A stretch of 64,000 nt of DNA, taken from contig NZ_JANBBE010000016.1 of assembly GCF_024648825.1 (NCBI RefSeq), positions 62,001 to 126,000 on the forward strand, in the 5' to 3' direction. Position 1 is the stretch's first letter; each line of letters starts with the position of its first letter. Origin of the DNA: Lentzea californiensis (lineage in GTDB: Bacteria; Actinomycetota; Actinomycetes; Mycobacteriales; Pseudonocardiaceae). Positions 42,684 through 50,800 of this stretch are shown here, in pieces. Below the pieces are notes generated by a model. It ran no database searches and was not told where the DNA came from. It saw only the letters and a list, made by a program, of their open reading frames with translations. A program made the position numbers and the translations under genes.

Positions 42684-43441
42684 TGGGAATCCTGGACAAG
42701 TTCCGGCTGGACGGAAAGGTCGCGATCGTCACCGGCGCGTCCTCGGGCCTCGGCGTCGCGTTCGCCAAGGGCCTCGCGGAGGCCGGCGCGGACGTCGTGC
42801 TCGCGGCCCGTCGCGCGGACAAGCTGAAGGACACGGCCGCACTGGTCGAGGCCACCGGCCGGCGCGCCCTGGTCGTGCAGGCCGACGTCTCCAAGCCCGA
42901 GGACTGCCGCGAGGTCGCGCGTGCGGCCGCCGAGTTCGGCACGGTGGCGGTGCTCGTGAACAACGCCGGTGTCGCGTCGGCGGTGCCGGCCTCGCGGGAG
43001 ACGCCGGAGGAGTTCCGCGCCGTCGTGGACGTGAACCTCAACGGCGCCTACTGGATGGCCCAGGCCGCTGCCTCCGTCATGAAGTCCGGCGGCTCGATCA
43101 TCAACATCTCCAGCGTCCTCGGCCTCGTGACCGGCGGTATTCCCCAGGCCGCGTACTCGGCGTCCAAGGCCGGTCTGCTCGGCCTGACCCGCGATCTGGC
43201 GCAGCAGTGGACCGGGCGCAAGGGCATCCGCGTCAACGCGATCTGCCCCGGTTTCTTCGAGTCTGAGATGACCGACCAGTACCCGCCGGGGTACCTGGAG
43301 AAGATCCAGGCCTCTCTGCCATCCGGGCGAATCGGTGATCCGGAAGAACTAGCCGCGGCCGTTCTCTTCCTGGCCTCCCCCGCGGGCGGTTACGTTACCG
43401 GCGAGACGCTCGTCGTCGACGGTGGTGCCGTGATCGTCTGA
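42683..43441 (+). CDS. SDR-family oxidoreductase
   Basis: A 252-residue SDR with TGASSGLGVAFAKGLAEAGA, NNAGV, catalytic Ser in NISSVLG, YSASK and VDGGAVIV. Its GTG shares one base with the thiolase TAG, so it is translationally coupled. Its place suggests a 3-hydroxyacyl-CoA dehydrogenase role in the same pathway; that is inferred from position. Confidence 0.88.
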   Translation: MGILDKFRLDGKVAIVTGASSGLGVAFAKGLAEAGADVVLAARRADKLKDTAALVEATGRRALVVQADVSKPEDCREVARAAAEFGTVAVLVNNAGVASAVPASRETPEEFRAVVDVNLNGAYWMAQAAASVMKSGGSIINISSVLGLVTGGIPQAAYSASKAGLLGLTRDLAQQWTGRKGIRVNAICPGFFESEMTDQYPPGYLEKIQASLPSGRIGDPEELAAAVLFLASPAGGYVTGETLVVDGGAVIV

Positions 43442-43455
43442 CTCCAGGGGGAGCC

Positions 43456-44583
43456 GTGCGGGAGCCGGAGTTCAAGGTCGTCGACCCGCGAAGACGGTTC
43501 CTGCTGTGGTTCGTGCCGCCGCTGGCGGTGTTCGTGGCCGGGCTGGTGGTGCTGCTCGTTTCGGGGCACGTCACCGGCCCGTTCCGTTCTGTGACGGTGG
43601 TGCGGGCGCTGTTCGCGTCGAAGCGCGACTTCTTCCAGGACGAGCAGGTCAAGCGCATCCTGATGGCGCGCGGCTACCAGGTGCACGTGACACCGATCGG
43701 CTCGCGCGACCTGGCGGACAAGCCCGACCTCGACTCGTACCACTTCGTGTTCCCGTCGGGGCACGTGGCGAACGAGCACGTGAAGACCCGCCGGGCGGGC
43801 AAGCACGTCGTGCCGTACCGGCCGTTCTTCACCCCGGTCGTGCTCGCCACGTTCCGCGAGTACGCCGAAGCGCTGAAGCAGGCGGGGGTCGCGAAGCCGC
43901 ACGACTCGAGCGAGAAGCCGCTCTACTACAACCTCGACATGGCCGGGCTCAAGGAGCTGGCCGACGTCGGCAAGCGGTGGAACGAACTCGGCCTGACCAA
44001 CGGCAACCGGGTCATCGTGCAGTCGCCGGATCCGTGCAAGGCCTACTCGGGCGCGACGCTCGTCGGGTTCTTCGCCACCGCGTTCGGTGACGAACCGCCG
44101 CAGACCGTCGCAGCCGCGGAGAAGCTGGCACGGGAGGTCAAGCCGTACGTCGACGCGCAGGGCCAGGCCGGTGAGGACATGGCCCCGAAGTACTTCGTGC
44201 CGGAGGGGCGCACGCACGCCGTCATCGCGGTGATCTACGAGCACCAGTACATCGCGTACCAGTTGCGGCAGAAGAGCATCGACTCCGAACGCGTGCTGCT
44301 CTACCCGAAGAAGCAGCACCAGAGCACACCGGAGCTGATCTCGTTCACGCCGGAGGGCGACCGGATCGGCGAGCTGATGATGAACGATCCGGACCTGCGC
44401 CGGCGCGCGGTCGAGCTGGGTTTCCACTCGCTGAGCTGGAACGGGGAGTCCGCCGACGACTTCGGGACCTACATCTCCGGCCGCGGGCTGCCGACACCGC
44501 CGGCCGGTGAGGCGGGCCGGGTGCAGCTGCCGAAGGCGGAGCTGTTCGAGCGGATGCTCGACGTCGTCGGCGAGTGCAAGTGA
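43456..44583 (+). CDS. membrane-anchored binding-protein-like protein (cassette gene 1)
   Basis: A 375-residue type II membrane protein: basic N-terminus, one TM helix near residues 15-38 (LLWFVPPLAVFVAGLVVLLVSG) and a large extracellular domain. The domain has an alternating strand-helix pattern like a type 2 periplasmic binding protein (RSVTVVRALFASKRDFFQD; RTHAVIAVIYEHQYIAYQL; LISFTPEGDRIGELMMNDP). Not a recognised transport receptor. GTG at 43456 follows AGGGGGAG. It overlaps the next gene by GTGA. Confidence 0.7.
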   Translation: MREPEFKVVDPRRRFLLWFVPPLAVFVAGLVVLLVSGHVTGPFRSVTVVRALFASKRDFFQDEQVKRILMARGYQVHVTPIGSRDLADKPDLDSYHFVFPSGHVANEHVKTRRAGKHVVPYRPFFTPVVLATFREYAEALKQAGVAKPHDSSEKPLYYNLDMAGLKELADVGKRWNELGLTNGNRVIVQSPDPCKAYSGATLVGFFATAFGDEPPQTVAAAEKLAREVKPYVDAQGQAGEDMAPKYFVPEGRTHAVIAVIYEHQYIAYQLRQKSIDSERVLLYPKKQHQSTPELISFTPEGDRIGELMMNDPDLRRRAVELGFHSLSWNGESADDFGTYISGRGLPTPPAGEAGRVQLPKAELFERMLDVVGECK

Positions 44584-46007
44584 GGGTGCTGGCAGCGGTT
44601 CTGCTGCTCCTGATCACCGCGTGCACGTCGAGCACTCCCGCGCCGGTTCGCCTGAAGGTGCTGGCGAGCACGGAACTCGCCGACCTGGGGCCGGTGCTGG
44701 CGGAGCTCCGGCGTGCCACCGGGGTCGAGCTCGTGGTGGAGCACCGCGGCACGGTCGAGGCCAGCGGATCGCTCGCCGGGTTCGACCTGGCGTGGTTGTC
44801 CACCGCCAGGTTCCTGCGGTTGCGGGGCGCCGAGCCGGAACTGGCGTCGAGCGTCATGACGTCCCCGGTGGTGCTCGGCGTGAAGCGCGGCAGCCGTTCT
44901 GCGCTGGGCGAGCGGCCGACGTGGGCCGACGTCGCGGACCGGGCCGCGCTGGGCCGGTTCCGGTACGGCATGGCCGATCCGCGGGTGTCCGGCGGCGGCA
45001 TGGCCGCGTTGATCGGTGTCGCGACGGCGGCCGCGGGCACGGGCGCGCCACTGCGACCCGAGGACGTCAGTTGCGACCGCCTGCAGGGGTTCCTCGCGGG
45101 CCGGGCGTTCGACGTGCCCGATCCGGTCGGCGAGTTCGTCCGCCGGTCCGATGTGGACGGACTGGTCGCGCACGAGTCGGAGTTGTTGTCCTTGAACGCT
45201 TCCGGCCGCCTGGCCGAACCGCTGGAGATCGTCTACCCGCGTGACGGCATCGTGCTGTCGGACTACCCGCTGATGCTCGTCGAGCCCGCGCACCGGGCCG
45301 CGTACGACCGCGTCGTGGAGTGGCTGCGATCGCCGGCCGCGCAGCAGATGATCGCCGACCGCACCTGGCGCCGTCCCGTCGAGCCCTCCGTGGTGCGTGA
45401 CGAGAAGCTGCGCGCCGACCTCGGCACCGCGCTCTACTTCCCGGACAGCTCCGAGGTGATCGACCGGCTGCTGCTGTTCCACGACCGCGCGGGCGACGGC
45501 CGGCAGGTGGTCTTCGTGCTGGACTACTCGACGTCGATGGCCGGTGCTCGCCTCGCCGGGCTGCGGGAGGCGTTCGGATCGCTCAACGGGTTCGACCGCT
45601 TCTACGTCGGCGAGACCGTGACGATCGTCCGGTTCGCGGGCACCGTCCTGGAGGAGCGTTCGATCACCGTGCGCGGTCGCGAGGACCTCGACGCGTTGCT
45701 GGCCGTCGTCGCGTCCGAGGACCTGCGCGACAACACCGCGATCTGGGCCGCTCTGGACCGCGGGTTGCAGCTGGCCCGGGGCGAGACGGCGGTGGTGCTG
45801 ATGACGGACGGCGAGAACAACGCGGGCCCGTCCGTGGACGAGTTCCTGCGGGTCGGCAGGGGAGAGGTGCCGGTGTTCCCGATCCGGTTCGGCGAGGCCT
45901 CCACGGCGGAGCTGGACCGAGTGGCGCAGGCGAGCGGCGGCCGTCTCGTGGAGGCCGGCGCGAAGTCGTTGCTGGAGGCGGTGAGAGAGATCCGTGGATG
46001 TCGATAG
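44580..46007 (+). CDS. lipoprotein with binding-protein and VWA domains (cassette gene 2)
   Basis: About 475 residues. Signal peptide with lipobox LITAC; a substrate-binding-protein domain (residues about 25-280; VLASTELADLGPVLAELRRATGVELV...YPRDGIVLSDYPLMLVEPAHRAAYDRVVEWLRSPAAQQMI); then a von Willebrand A domain with intact MIDAS DYSTSM, a Thr region and MTDGENN. It is expected on the outer face of the membrane, binding a ligand or partner in a metal-dependent way. GTG at 44580 (or 44574). Overlaps the next gene by 14 bases. Confidence 0.82.
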   Translation: MRVLAAVLLLLITACTSSTPAPVRLKVLASTELADLGPVLAELRRATGVELVVEHRGTVEASGSLAGFDLAWLSTARFLRLRGAEPELASSVMTSPVVLGVKRGSRSALGERPTWADVADRAALGRFRYGMADPRVSGGGMAALIGVATAAAGTGAPLRPEDVSCDRLQGFLAGRAFDVPDPVGEFVRRSDVDGLVAHESELLSLNASGRLAEPLEIVYPRDGIVLSDYPLMLVEPAHRAAYDRVVEWLRSPAAQQMIADRTWRRPVEPSVVRDEKLRADLGTALYFPDSSEVIDRLLLFHDRAGDGRQVVFVLDYSTSMAGARLAGLREAFGSLNGFDRFYVGETVTIVRFAGTVLEERSITVRGREDLDALLAVVASEDLRDNTAIWAALDRGLQLARGETAVVLMTDGENNAGPSVDEFLRVGRGEVPVFPIRFGEASTAELDRVAQASGGRLVEAGAKSLLEAVREIRGCR

Positions 46008-46710
46008 AGGGCTCTGGTGGTCCGTCTCGTGGGGCTGGATCCTGCTGTGGGGCGCGACGCTGATCGCGCTGGTCGCGCTGGTCGTGGTCGTCGTGCTCGC
46101 CTGGCGATGGCTGCGCCGCCGCGACCAGGGCCCCGAGGTGCCCGGACTGCTGTTCTACGTGCACGGCCAGCGGATGATCAACCTCTGCAAGGTCGGCCGC
46201 TACGACGACGCGGTCACCCGGCAGTTCGTCAAGCAGATCACCGTCACCAAGAACGGCAAGCTGCAGGTCGGCCCCAGCGAGTTCGGCATCGGCGTCGACG
46301 GCTCGGTGGTCGAGCAGAACACCGACACCTACGAGAAACCGGCCACGGAGATCGACGTCATCGGCGTCGTCCTGGCGGGCCTGCGCGCGGGCCACGGCGT
46401 GGTCGAGGTCGACCTGACGACCGCCACGATCAAGGCGGACGAGGCATGGCGCCGAGGAAGAGCCCGGCGCCTCAACGACATCCGCGACTACGTGTCGCTG
46501 CACGGCCGGTTCGAGGTCGGCGACGGCGACGACCCGGCGGTGCTGCTGGCGCCGGTCGGCACGCACCGGGTACGGGTGGAGTGCGACCGCGCGAGCCTGC
46601 GCGACACGCTGCCGCCGGGCCAGTTCAACGCCCGCTGCCTGGGCAAGGTCCAGTCGTGGAACGCCGCGACGGGCGAGATCGTGGTGCTGCCCGTCGTCGT
46701 ATTCCAGTAG
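45994..46710 (+). CDS. one-TM membrane protein (cassette gene 3)
   Basis: A 238-residue protein: short N-terminus, one strong TM helix (WILLWGATLIALVALVVVVVLAWRWL, residues about 15-40), then a soluble domain starting GLLFYVHGQRMINLCKVGRYDDAV. The region IGVVLAGLRAGHGVVEVDLTTATI and a beta-rich end (VLPVVVF) follow. Family not recognised. GTG at 45994 lies inside the previous gene, so all three cassette genes are coupled. Confidence 0.7.
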   Translation: MDVDRGLWWSVSWGWILLWGATLIALVALVVVVVLAWRWLRRRDQGPEVPGLLFYVHGQRMINLCKVGRYDDAVTRQFVKQITVTKNGKLQVGPSEFGIGVDGSVVEQNTDTYEKPATEIDVIGVVLAGLRAGHGVVEVDLTTATIKADEAWRRGRARRLNDIRDYVSLHGRFEVGDGDDPAVLLAPVGTHRVRVECDRASLRDTLPPGQFNARCLGKVQSWNAATGEIVVLPVVVFQ

Positions 46711-46714
46711 ACGG

Positions 46715-47275
46715 ATGCGGGACGATCAGCGTGTGATCGCGTTGGACGAGGTGCTGGTGGTCGACGTGGAGTCGACGTGCTGGGAGGGCACGCCGCCTCC
46801 CGGTGAGGTCTCGGAGATCATCGAGATCGGGATCTGCCCGGTCGCGGTGGCATCCGGGGTGCGCGGGGAGCGGCGGTCGGTCCTGGTGCGTCCTTCGAGG
46901 TCTTCCGTCAGTCCTTTCTGCACTGAGCTGACGACGTTGACCTCTGCGCAGGTCGCCGGCGGTGTCTCGTTCGCCGAGGCCTGCGCGTTGCTGCGCAAGG
47001 AGTTCCGCTCGGACCGCCGGGTGTGGGCCTCGTACGGCGACTACGACCGGAAGATGTTCGAACGGCAGTGCGCCGACTTCGGGGTCCGGTATCCGTTCGG
47101 GCCGCGGCACGTCAACGTCAAGACGTTGTTCGCGCTGGTGCACGCCCTGCCTCGGGAGGTCGGGATGGCCGAGGCGGTGCGGCTGGCCGGGCAGAGGCTC
47201 GACGGCACGCACCACCGCGGGCACGACGACGCCTACAACATCGCTGGGCTGCTGACCACGCTGTTGAAACGATGA
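46715..47275 (+). CDS. DEDDh 3'-5' exonuclease, ERI-1/KapD-like
   Basis: About 186 residues. Exo I DVESTCWEG, EIIEIGICPV, Exo II region with WASYGDYDRKMFERQC, and Exo III HHRGHDDAYNIAGLL give the DEDDh acidic set. The STCW signature and small size match the ERI-1/KapD-like exonucleases acting on RNA ends; the target here is not known. ATG at 46715 or GTG at 46733. It begins four bases after the cassette and may be cotranscribed. Confidence 0.85.
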   Translation: MRDDQRVIALDEVLVVDVESTCWEGTPPPGEVSEIIEIGICPVAVASGVRGERRSVLVRPSRSSVSPFCTELTTLTSAQVAGGVSFAEACALLRKEFRSDRRVWASYGDYDRKMFERQCADFGVRYPFGPRHVNVKTLFALVHALPREVGMAEAVRLAGQRLDGTHHRGHDDAYNIAGLLTTLLKR

Positions 47276-47285
47276 GAGAGACTGA

Positions 47286-47534
47286 ATGAACCAGGAAGTC
47301 GAGCGGCTGGCACGTGCGGCCGCCGAGTATCGCGGTGCGGGACACGGTCTCGTCGAAGTCGTCGACTTCCTGGTCGAACAGCATCCAAGACTGAGGGAAG
47401 CGCCCTTTCGGCTTGCCCTGGTGCTTCGAGCCGCTTTCGATCTCCCGACGCGCGAGCTGCACACCATCACCGCGTGGGTCCGTGGCGAGATGTCGAGAGA
47501 CGCTCTGGAGAAGTGGTTTTCAGAGGCTGCTTGA
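47286..47534 (+). CDS. small helical protein, paralogue A of a tandem pair
   Basis: An 82-residue protein opening MNQEVERLARAAAEYRGAGHGLVEVVDFLVEQHPRLREAP and ending WVRGEMSRDALEKWFSEAA. About half of its residues match the next gene's product in the same order. No signal or membrane helix. The acidic all-helical character resembles small immunity-type proteins, but that is only a resemblance. ATG at 47286, 11 bases after the exonuclease stop. Confidence 0.7.
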   Translation: MNQEVERLARAAAEYRGAGHGLVEVVDFLVEQHPRLREAPFRLALVLRAAFDLPTRELHTITAWVRGEMSRDALEKWFSEAA

Positions 47535-47562
47535 GCGGCGTCAGAAGGTGAGAGGAGCTCTG

Positions 47563-47814
47563 GTGGATCCAGAAGTCGAACGGCTGGCTCGCGTAGCCGC
47601 GGAGTACCGCGAAGCCGGGCACGACCTCGTCCAGTCCGTTGCCCTCCTGGTCGATCGGCATCCGGCTCTCCGGGAGGAACCTCTTCGGCTGCACCTGGTG
47701 ATTCATGTTGCGTTCGGTCTTTCGATATCGGACGCGAAGTCCGTCATCTCCTGGGTGCAGGGCGCTATTTCGCGAGAGCAGCTCGAAGAATGGTTGCACC
47801 GAATCAAAAGCTGA
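47563..47814 (+). CDS. small helical protein, paralogue B of a tandem pair
   Basis: An 83-residue protein: VDPEVERLARVAAEYREAGHDLVQSVALLVDRHPALREEPLRLHLV, ending WVQGAISREQLEEWLHRIKS. It is a diverged duplicate of the preceding gene, 28 bases downstream. GTG at 47563 follows GAGAGGAG. Not recognised. Its end overlaps the convergent DUF2855 stop by 11 bases. Confidence 0.7.
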   Translation: MDPEVERLARVAAEYREAGHDLVQSVALLVDRHPALREEPLRLHLVIHVAFGLSISDAKSVISWVQGAISREQLEEWLHRIKS

Positions 47815-48859
47815 TCACGTCGGCCGTGCTGGGGTTCGTCTTGCCCGCCAGCACCGACTGCCACACGTCGACCAGCTCCTCTGGGCCGCTGTGCTGGACG
47901 ACGGCGACCCAGTCACCGGCCTGAGCGGTGAAACCACGCCAGGCCTCGCCGAAGCGCTGGGCCAGGCCGTCGGAGCCCCAGTCGGCGGTGCGCTTGCGCA
48001 GCCGCTCCGGTGCGAAGAAGAACTCGGACCGCGCGTCCTGCGGGGAGACCTGGTGCGTGAGGCCGACCGAGACGTCCTTGACCAGGCCGGAGCCGAGCTG
48101 GTCGTGCAGGGCCGACCGGACGTCGGCCGACCCGCTGAAGTCCAGGTACACCGAAGGTTCGACGTCCACCGAAGCGCCGTAGGGGAGCACGGTGTCGTAG
48201 AGGCCCAGGCTCTTCGTGAACTCCACGTTGCGGGGCGAGGTGAGGCCGACCAGCCGGACGCCCTGGCCCTTCAGGCAGTGGGCGGTGCCGAACGCCGTCT
48301 TGCTGGACGCCGATGAGATGACGACCGTGCGGGCGCCGTGGAAGTCGTTGTCCACCAGCCGGTCGGCCAGCAGGAACGACGTGAGGAACAGCGGCCGGTA
48401 CAGCACCTGCAGGTCTTCCGAAGCCGCGTCGTAGGCGGGGTCCTGCGAGGTGACGAGGTAGCTGTTGTAGACGGCCGGGAGCTCGGCGCGGTGGTCGGCC
48501 GTGTCCATGAAACCGGACGAGGTCAGTTCGGCGCGCACGACGAGGTGGCTCGCCATCGGCAGGTAGCCGTAGACACGGGTGCCGGCGGGCAGAGCGTCCA
48601 CTGTGGAGTCGACGACGTCGGCGAAGCCCCAGAGGGGGATCACGCCCCGGCCGGGGCCGCCGGCCGGGAAGAAGTTCCAGTAGCCGATGACGTCGGCGAT
48701 CACGCCGTAGGTGACGTTGTTGGCGGTGAGGCCCACGTGGCTGACGCGGAGCAACACCTCGCAGTCGGACAGGTCGGACGACCTGGGTAGTTCGTCGTGC
48801 AGCACTTCGGTTTCGGTGAGGTCGTCGCGATCGACGACCACGGTCCAGCGACTGATCAT
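47804..48859 (-). CDS. DUF2855 family protein (MDR-like)
   Basis: A 351-residue protein of the DUF2855 family, which keeps features of zinc-free medium-chain dehydrogenases. It has a start region VLLRVSHVGLTANNVTYG, a Rossmann-like middle (TVVISSASSKTAFGTAHCLKGQGVRLVGLTS) and a late DWVAVVQHSG. No function is proved. ATG at 48859. Divergent from a TetR gene that starts 39 bases away and probably controls it. Confidence 0.85.
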   Translation of the reverse strand: MISRWTVVVDRDDLTETEVLHDELPRSSDLSDCEVLLRVSHVGLTANNVTYGVIADVIGYWNFFPAGGPGRGVIPLWGFADVVDSTVDALPAGTRVYGYLPMASHLVVRAELTSSGFMDTADHRAELPAVYNSYLVTSQDPAYDAASEDLQVLYRPLFLTSFLLADRLVDNDFHGARTVVISSASSKTAFGTAHCLKGQGVRLVGLTSPRNVEFTKSLGLYDTVLPYGASVDVEPSVYLDFSGSADVRSALHDQLGSGLVKDVSVGLTHQVSPQDARSEFFFAPERLRKRTADWGSDGLAQRFGEAWRGFTAQAGDWVAVVQHSGPEELVDVWQSVLAGKTNPSTADVISF

Positions 48860-48897
48860 TGCCTGGGTTCTCCTTGGCCGGGAGGTACGCTCCGGAC

Positions 48898-49473
48898 GTG
48901 ACCGTGCCTGAAAGACTGATCGACGCCGCCACCCGCCTGTTCGCGGACAAGGGGTACGAGCGCGTCGCCGTGCAGGAGATCGTGGAGCACGCCGGTGTCA
49001 CCAAAGGCGCGATGTACCACTACTTCGGGTCGAAGGACGACCTGCTGCACGAGATCTACGGGCGGTTGCTGCGCTTGCAGACCGAACACCTGGAGAAGAT
49101 CGCGTCGAGCACCGGGCCGGTCGAGGAACGGCTGCGCGACGCCGCTGTCGACGTGATCGTCACGAGCGTCGACGACTTCGACGCCGCGAAGGTGTTCTTC
49201 CGCTCGATGAACCACCTCTCGGAGGAGAAGCAGAGGGAGGTCCGGGCGGAGCGGCGGCGCTACCACGAGAAGTTCCGCGGCCTGGTCGAGGAGGGGCAGC
49301 GGAACGGGACGTTCCGCGACGACGTGCCCGCCGACGTCGCCACGTACTACTTCTTCGGGTCGTTGCACCAGCTCGGCACGTGGTACCGCCCGGACGGGGA
49401 CATCCCGGCCGGGCGGCTGGCGGAGCACTACGCGGACCTGCTGATCCACAGCCTCACGGCACGATCACGCTGA
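48898..49473 (+). CDS. TetR-family regulator
   Basis: A 191-residue TetR protein: VPERLIDAATRLFADKGYERVAVQEIVEHAGVTKGAMYHYFGSKDDLLHEIY at the N-terminus. GTG at 48898; the earlier in-frame ATG lies within the divergent DUF2855 start. The C-terminal part resembles TetR proteins near acyl-CoA genes. It could act on the DUF2855 promoter and/or on the 20-bp palindrome at 50762-50781. Its end overlaps the convergent MaoC gene by 20 bases. Confidence 0.88.
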   Translation: MTVPERLIDAATRLFADKGYERVAVQEIVEHAGVTKGAMYHYFGSKDDLLHEIYGRLLRLQTEHLEKIASSTGPVEERLRDAAVDVIVTSVDDFDAAKVFFRSMNHLSEEKQREVRAERRRYHEKFRGLVEEGQRNGTFRDDVPADVATYYFFGSLHQLGTWYRPDGDIPAGRLAEHYADLLIHSLTARSR

Positions 49474-49906
49474 CGATCTCGGCGACGCACGCGGGCTTGT
49501 CGCTGCCCTCGATCTCGATGACGACCTTGGTCACGAGCTGCTTGCCCAGCGCGATGTCCGTGACGTCCAGCAGCTCGACCCCGCCGCGCACCCTGGCGCC
49601 GACCAGCACCGGCTGCGGGAAGCGGACCTTGTTGCTGCCGTAGTTCACGCCCATCTTGATGTTCTTGACGGTGTAGACGTCCCGGACCAGGTACGGCACC
49701 AGCGACAGCGTCAGGTAGCCGTGCGCGACCGGTCCGCCGAACGGGCCCTTCTTCGCCTTCTCGACGTCGATGTGGATCCACTGGTGGTCCAGCGTCGCGT
49801 CGGCGAACAGGTTGACCTGCTCCTGCGTGACCTCGTGCCACTCGCCGAACCCGAGGTGCTCGCCCTTGGCGGCGACCAGCTCGTCGATGCTCTCGAAAGC
49901 GCGCAT
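49454..49906 (-). CDS. MaoC-family dehydratase
   Basis: A 150-residue hot-dog protein. It has VTQEQVNLFADATLDHQWIHIDVEKAKKGPFGGPVAHGYLTLSL, with the hydratase-2 style Asp and His (D-H-x-x-I-H, then HG). It would hydrate 2-enoyl-CoA. ATG at 49906, 11 bases after the SDR gene; both lie under the operator at 50700. A possible source of the hydratase step missing from the 40331-43441 operon. Confidence 0.88.
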   Translation of the reverse strand: MRAFESIDELVAAKGEHLGFGEWHEVTQEQVNLFADATLDHQWIHIDVEKAKKGPFGGPVAHGYLTLSLVPYLVRDVYTVKNIKMGVNYGSNKVRFPQPVLVGARVRGGVELLDVTDIALGKQLVTKVVIEIEGSDKPACVAEIVSVIVP

Positions 49907-49917
49907 GGTGGGAGTCC

Positions 49918-50670
49918 TCAGTCCTTCGGTCCGCCGGCGACGTAGATGACCTGGCCGGACACGAAGCCGGCACCCTCGCTGACGAGGAACGACGCGGTGT
50001 GCGCGATGTCCTCCGGCTGGCCGACGCGCGCGACCGGGATCGCCTGCGCGGCACCGGTGAGGAAGTCCTCGAACGGGATCTTCATGCGCTCGGCCGTCGC
50101 CCTGGTCATCTCGGTGGCGATGAAACCGGGCGCGATCGCGTTGACCGTGACGCCGAACTTGCCGAGCTCGATCGCGAGGGTCTTGGTGAAACCCTGCAGA
50201 CCGGCCTTGGCGGCGGAGTAGTTGGCCTGGCCCCGGTTGCCGAGGGCGGAGGTGGAGCTGAGGTTGACGACGCGGCCGAAGCCGACCTTGGTCTGGAACG
50301 CCTGCACGGCCTTGCTCATCAGGAACGCACCGCGCAGGTGCACGTTCATGACCGTGTCCCAGTCCGCGGAGGTCATCTTGAACAGCAGGTTGTCGCGCAG
50401 CACGCCAGCGTTGTTGATCAGCACGGTCGGGGCGCCGAGGGCCTCGGCGACCTTCGCTACCGCGGCGTTGACCTGCTCCTCGTCCGCCACGTCGACCTTG
50501 AGGCCGATGGCGCGCCCACCACTCGCGATGATCTTGTCGGCGCCGTCGAGCACGCCCTGCTCGTCGAGGTCGAGCAACGCGACGGCCAGGCCGTCCGCGG
50601 CGAGGCGCTGCGCGACCGCGGCACCGATGCCACGAGCCGCGCCGGTGACGATCGCAACCCTGTCGGCCAC
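49918..50670 (-). CDS. SDR-family oxidoreductase, FabG-like
   Basis: A 250-residue SDR: VTGAARGIGAAVAQRLAADGLA, NNAGVLRDNLLFKM, catalytic Ser in NLSSTSALG, YSAAK, and FVSGQVIYVAGG. This is the 3-oxoacyl-CoA/ACP reductase pattern. GTG at 50670 follows AAGGAGG. It leads the SDR-MaoC operon, 30 bases from the CTAAGC-type operator. Confidence 0.88.
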   Translation of the reverse strand: MADRVAIVTGAARGIGAAVAQRLAADGLAVALLDLDEQGVLDGADKIIASGGRAIGLKVDVADEEQVNAAVAKVAEALGAPTVLINNAGVLRDNLLFKMTSADWDTVMNVHLRGAFLMSKAVQAFQTKVGFGRVVNLSSTSALGNRGQANYSAAKAGLQGFTKTLAIELGKFGVTVNAIAPGFIATEMTRATAERMKIPFEDFLTGAAQAIPVARVGQPEDIAHTASFLVSEGAGFVSGQVIYVAGGPKD

Positions 50671-50699
50671 GGGTCCTCCTTCGGTGAGGGGATGGTGAG

Positions 50700-50715
50700 C
50701 TAAGCAAGCGCTTAG
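50700..50715. promoter_or_regulatory. CTAAGC-type operator 4
   Basis: CTAAGCAAGCGCTTAG, in the divergent promoter between the SDR-MaoC and SDR-quinone reductase operons. Confidence 0.85.
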
Positions 50716-50761
50716 TAACGTACCTATCAGTCCGCTTGACGTCCAGGCCTGTGCGGACGAC

Positions 50762-50781
50762 CATACCGACTGGTCGGAATG
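50762..50781. promoter_or_regulatory. 20-bp palindrome, a second TetR-like operator
   Basis: CATACCGACTGGTCGGAATG: arms CAT-A-CCGAC and GTCGG-A-ATG around TG, with the A positions the only arm mismatch. It lies 20 bases before the SDR ATG at 50801. A different motif from the CTAAGC set. Confidence 0.65.
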
Positions 50782-50800
50782 TGGCAATTCGAGGAGGCAG

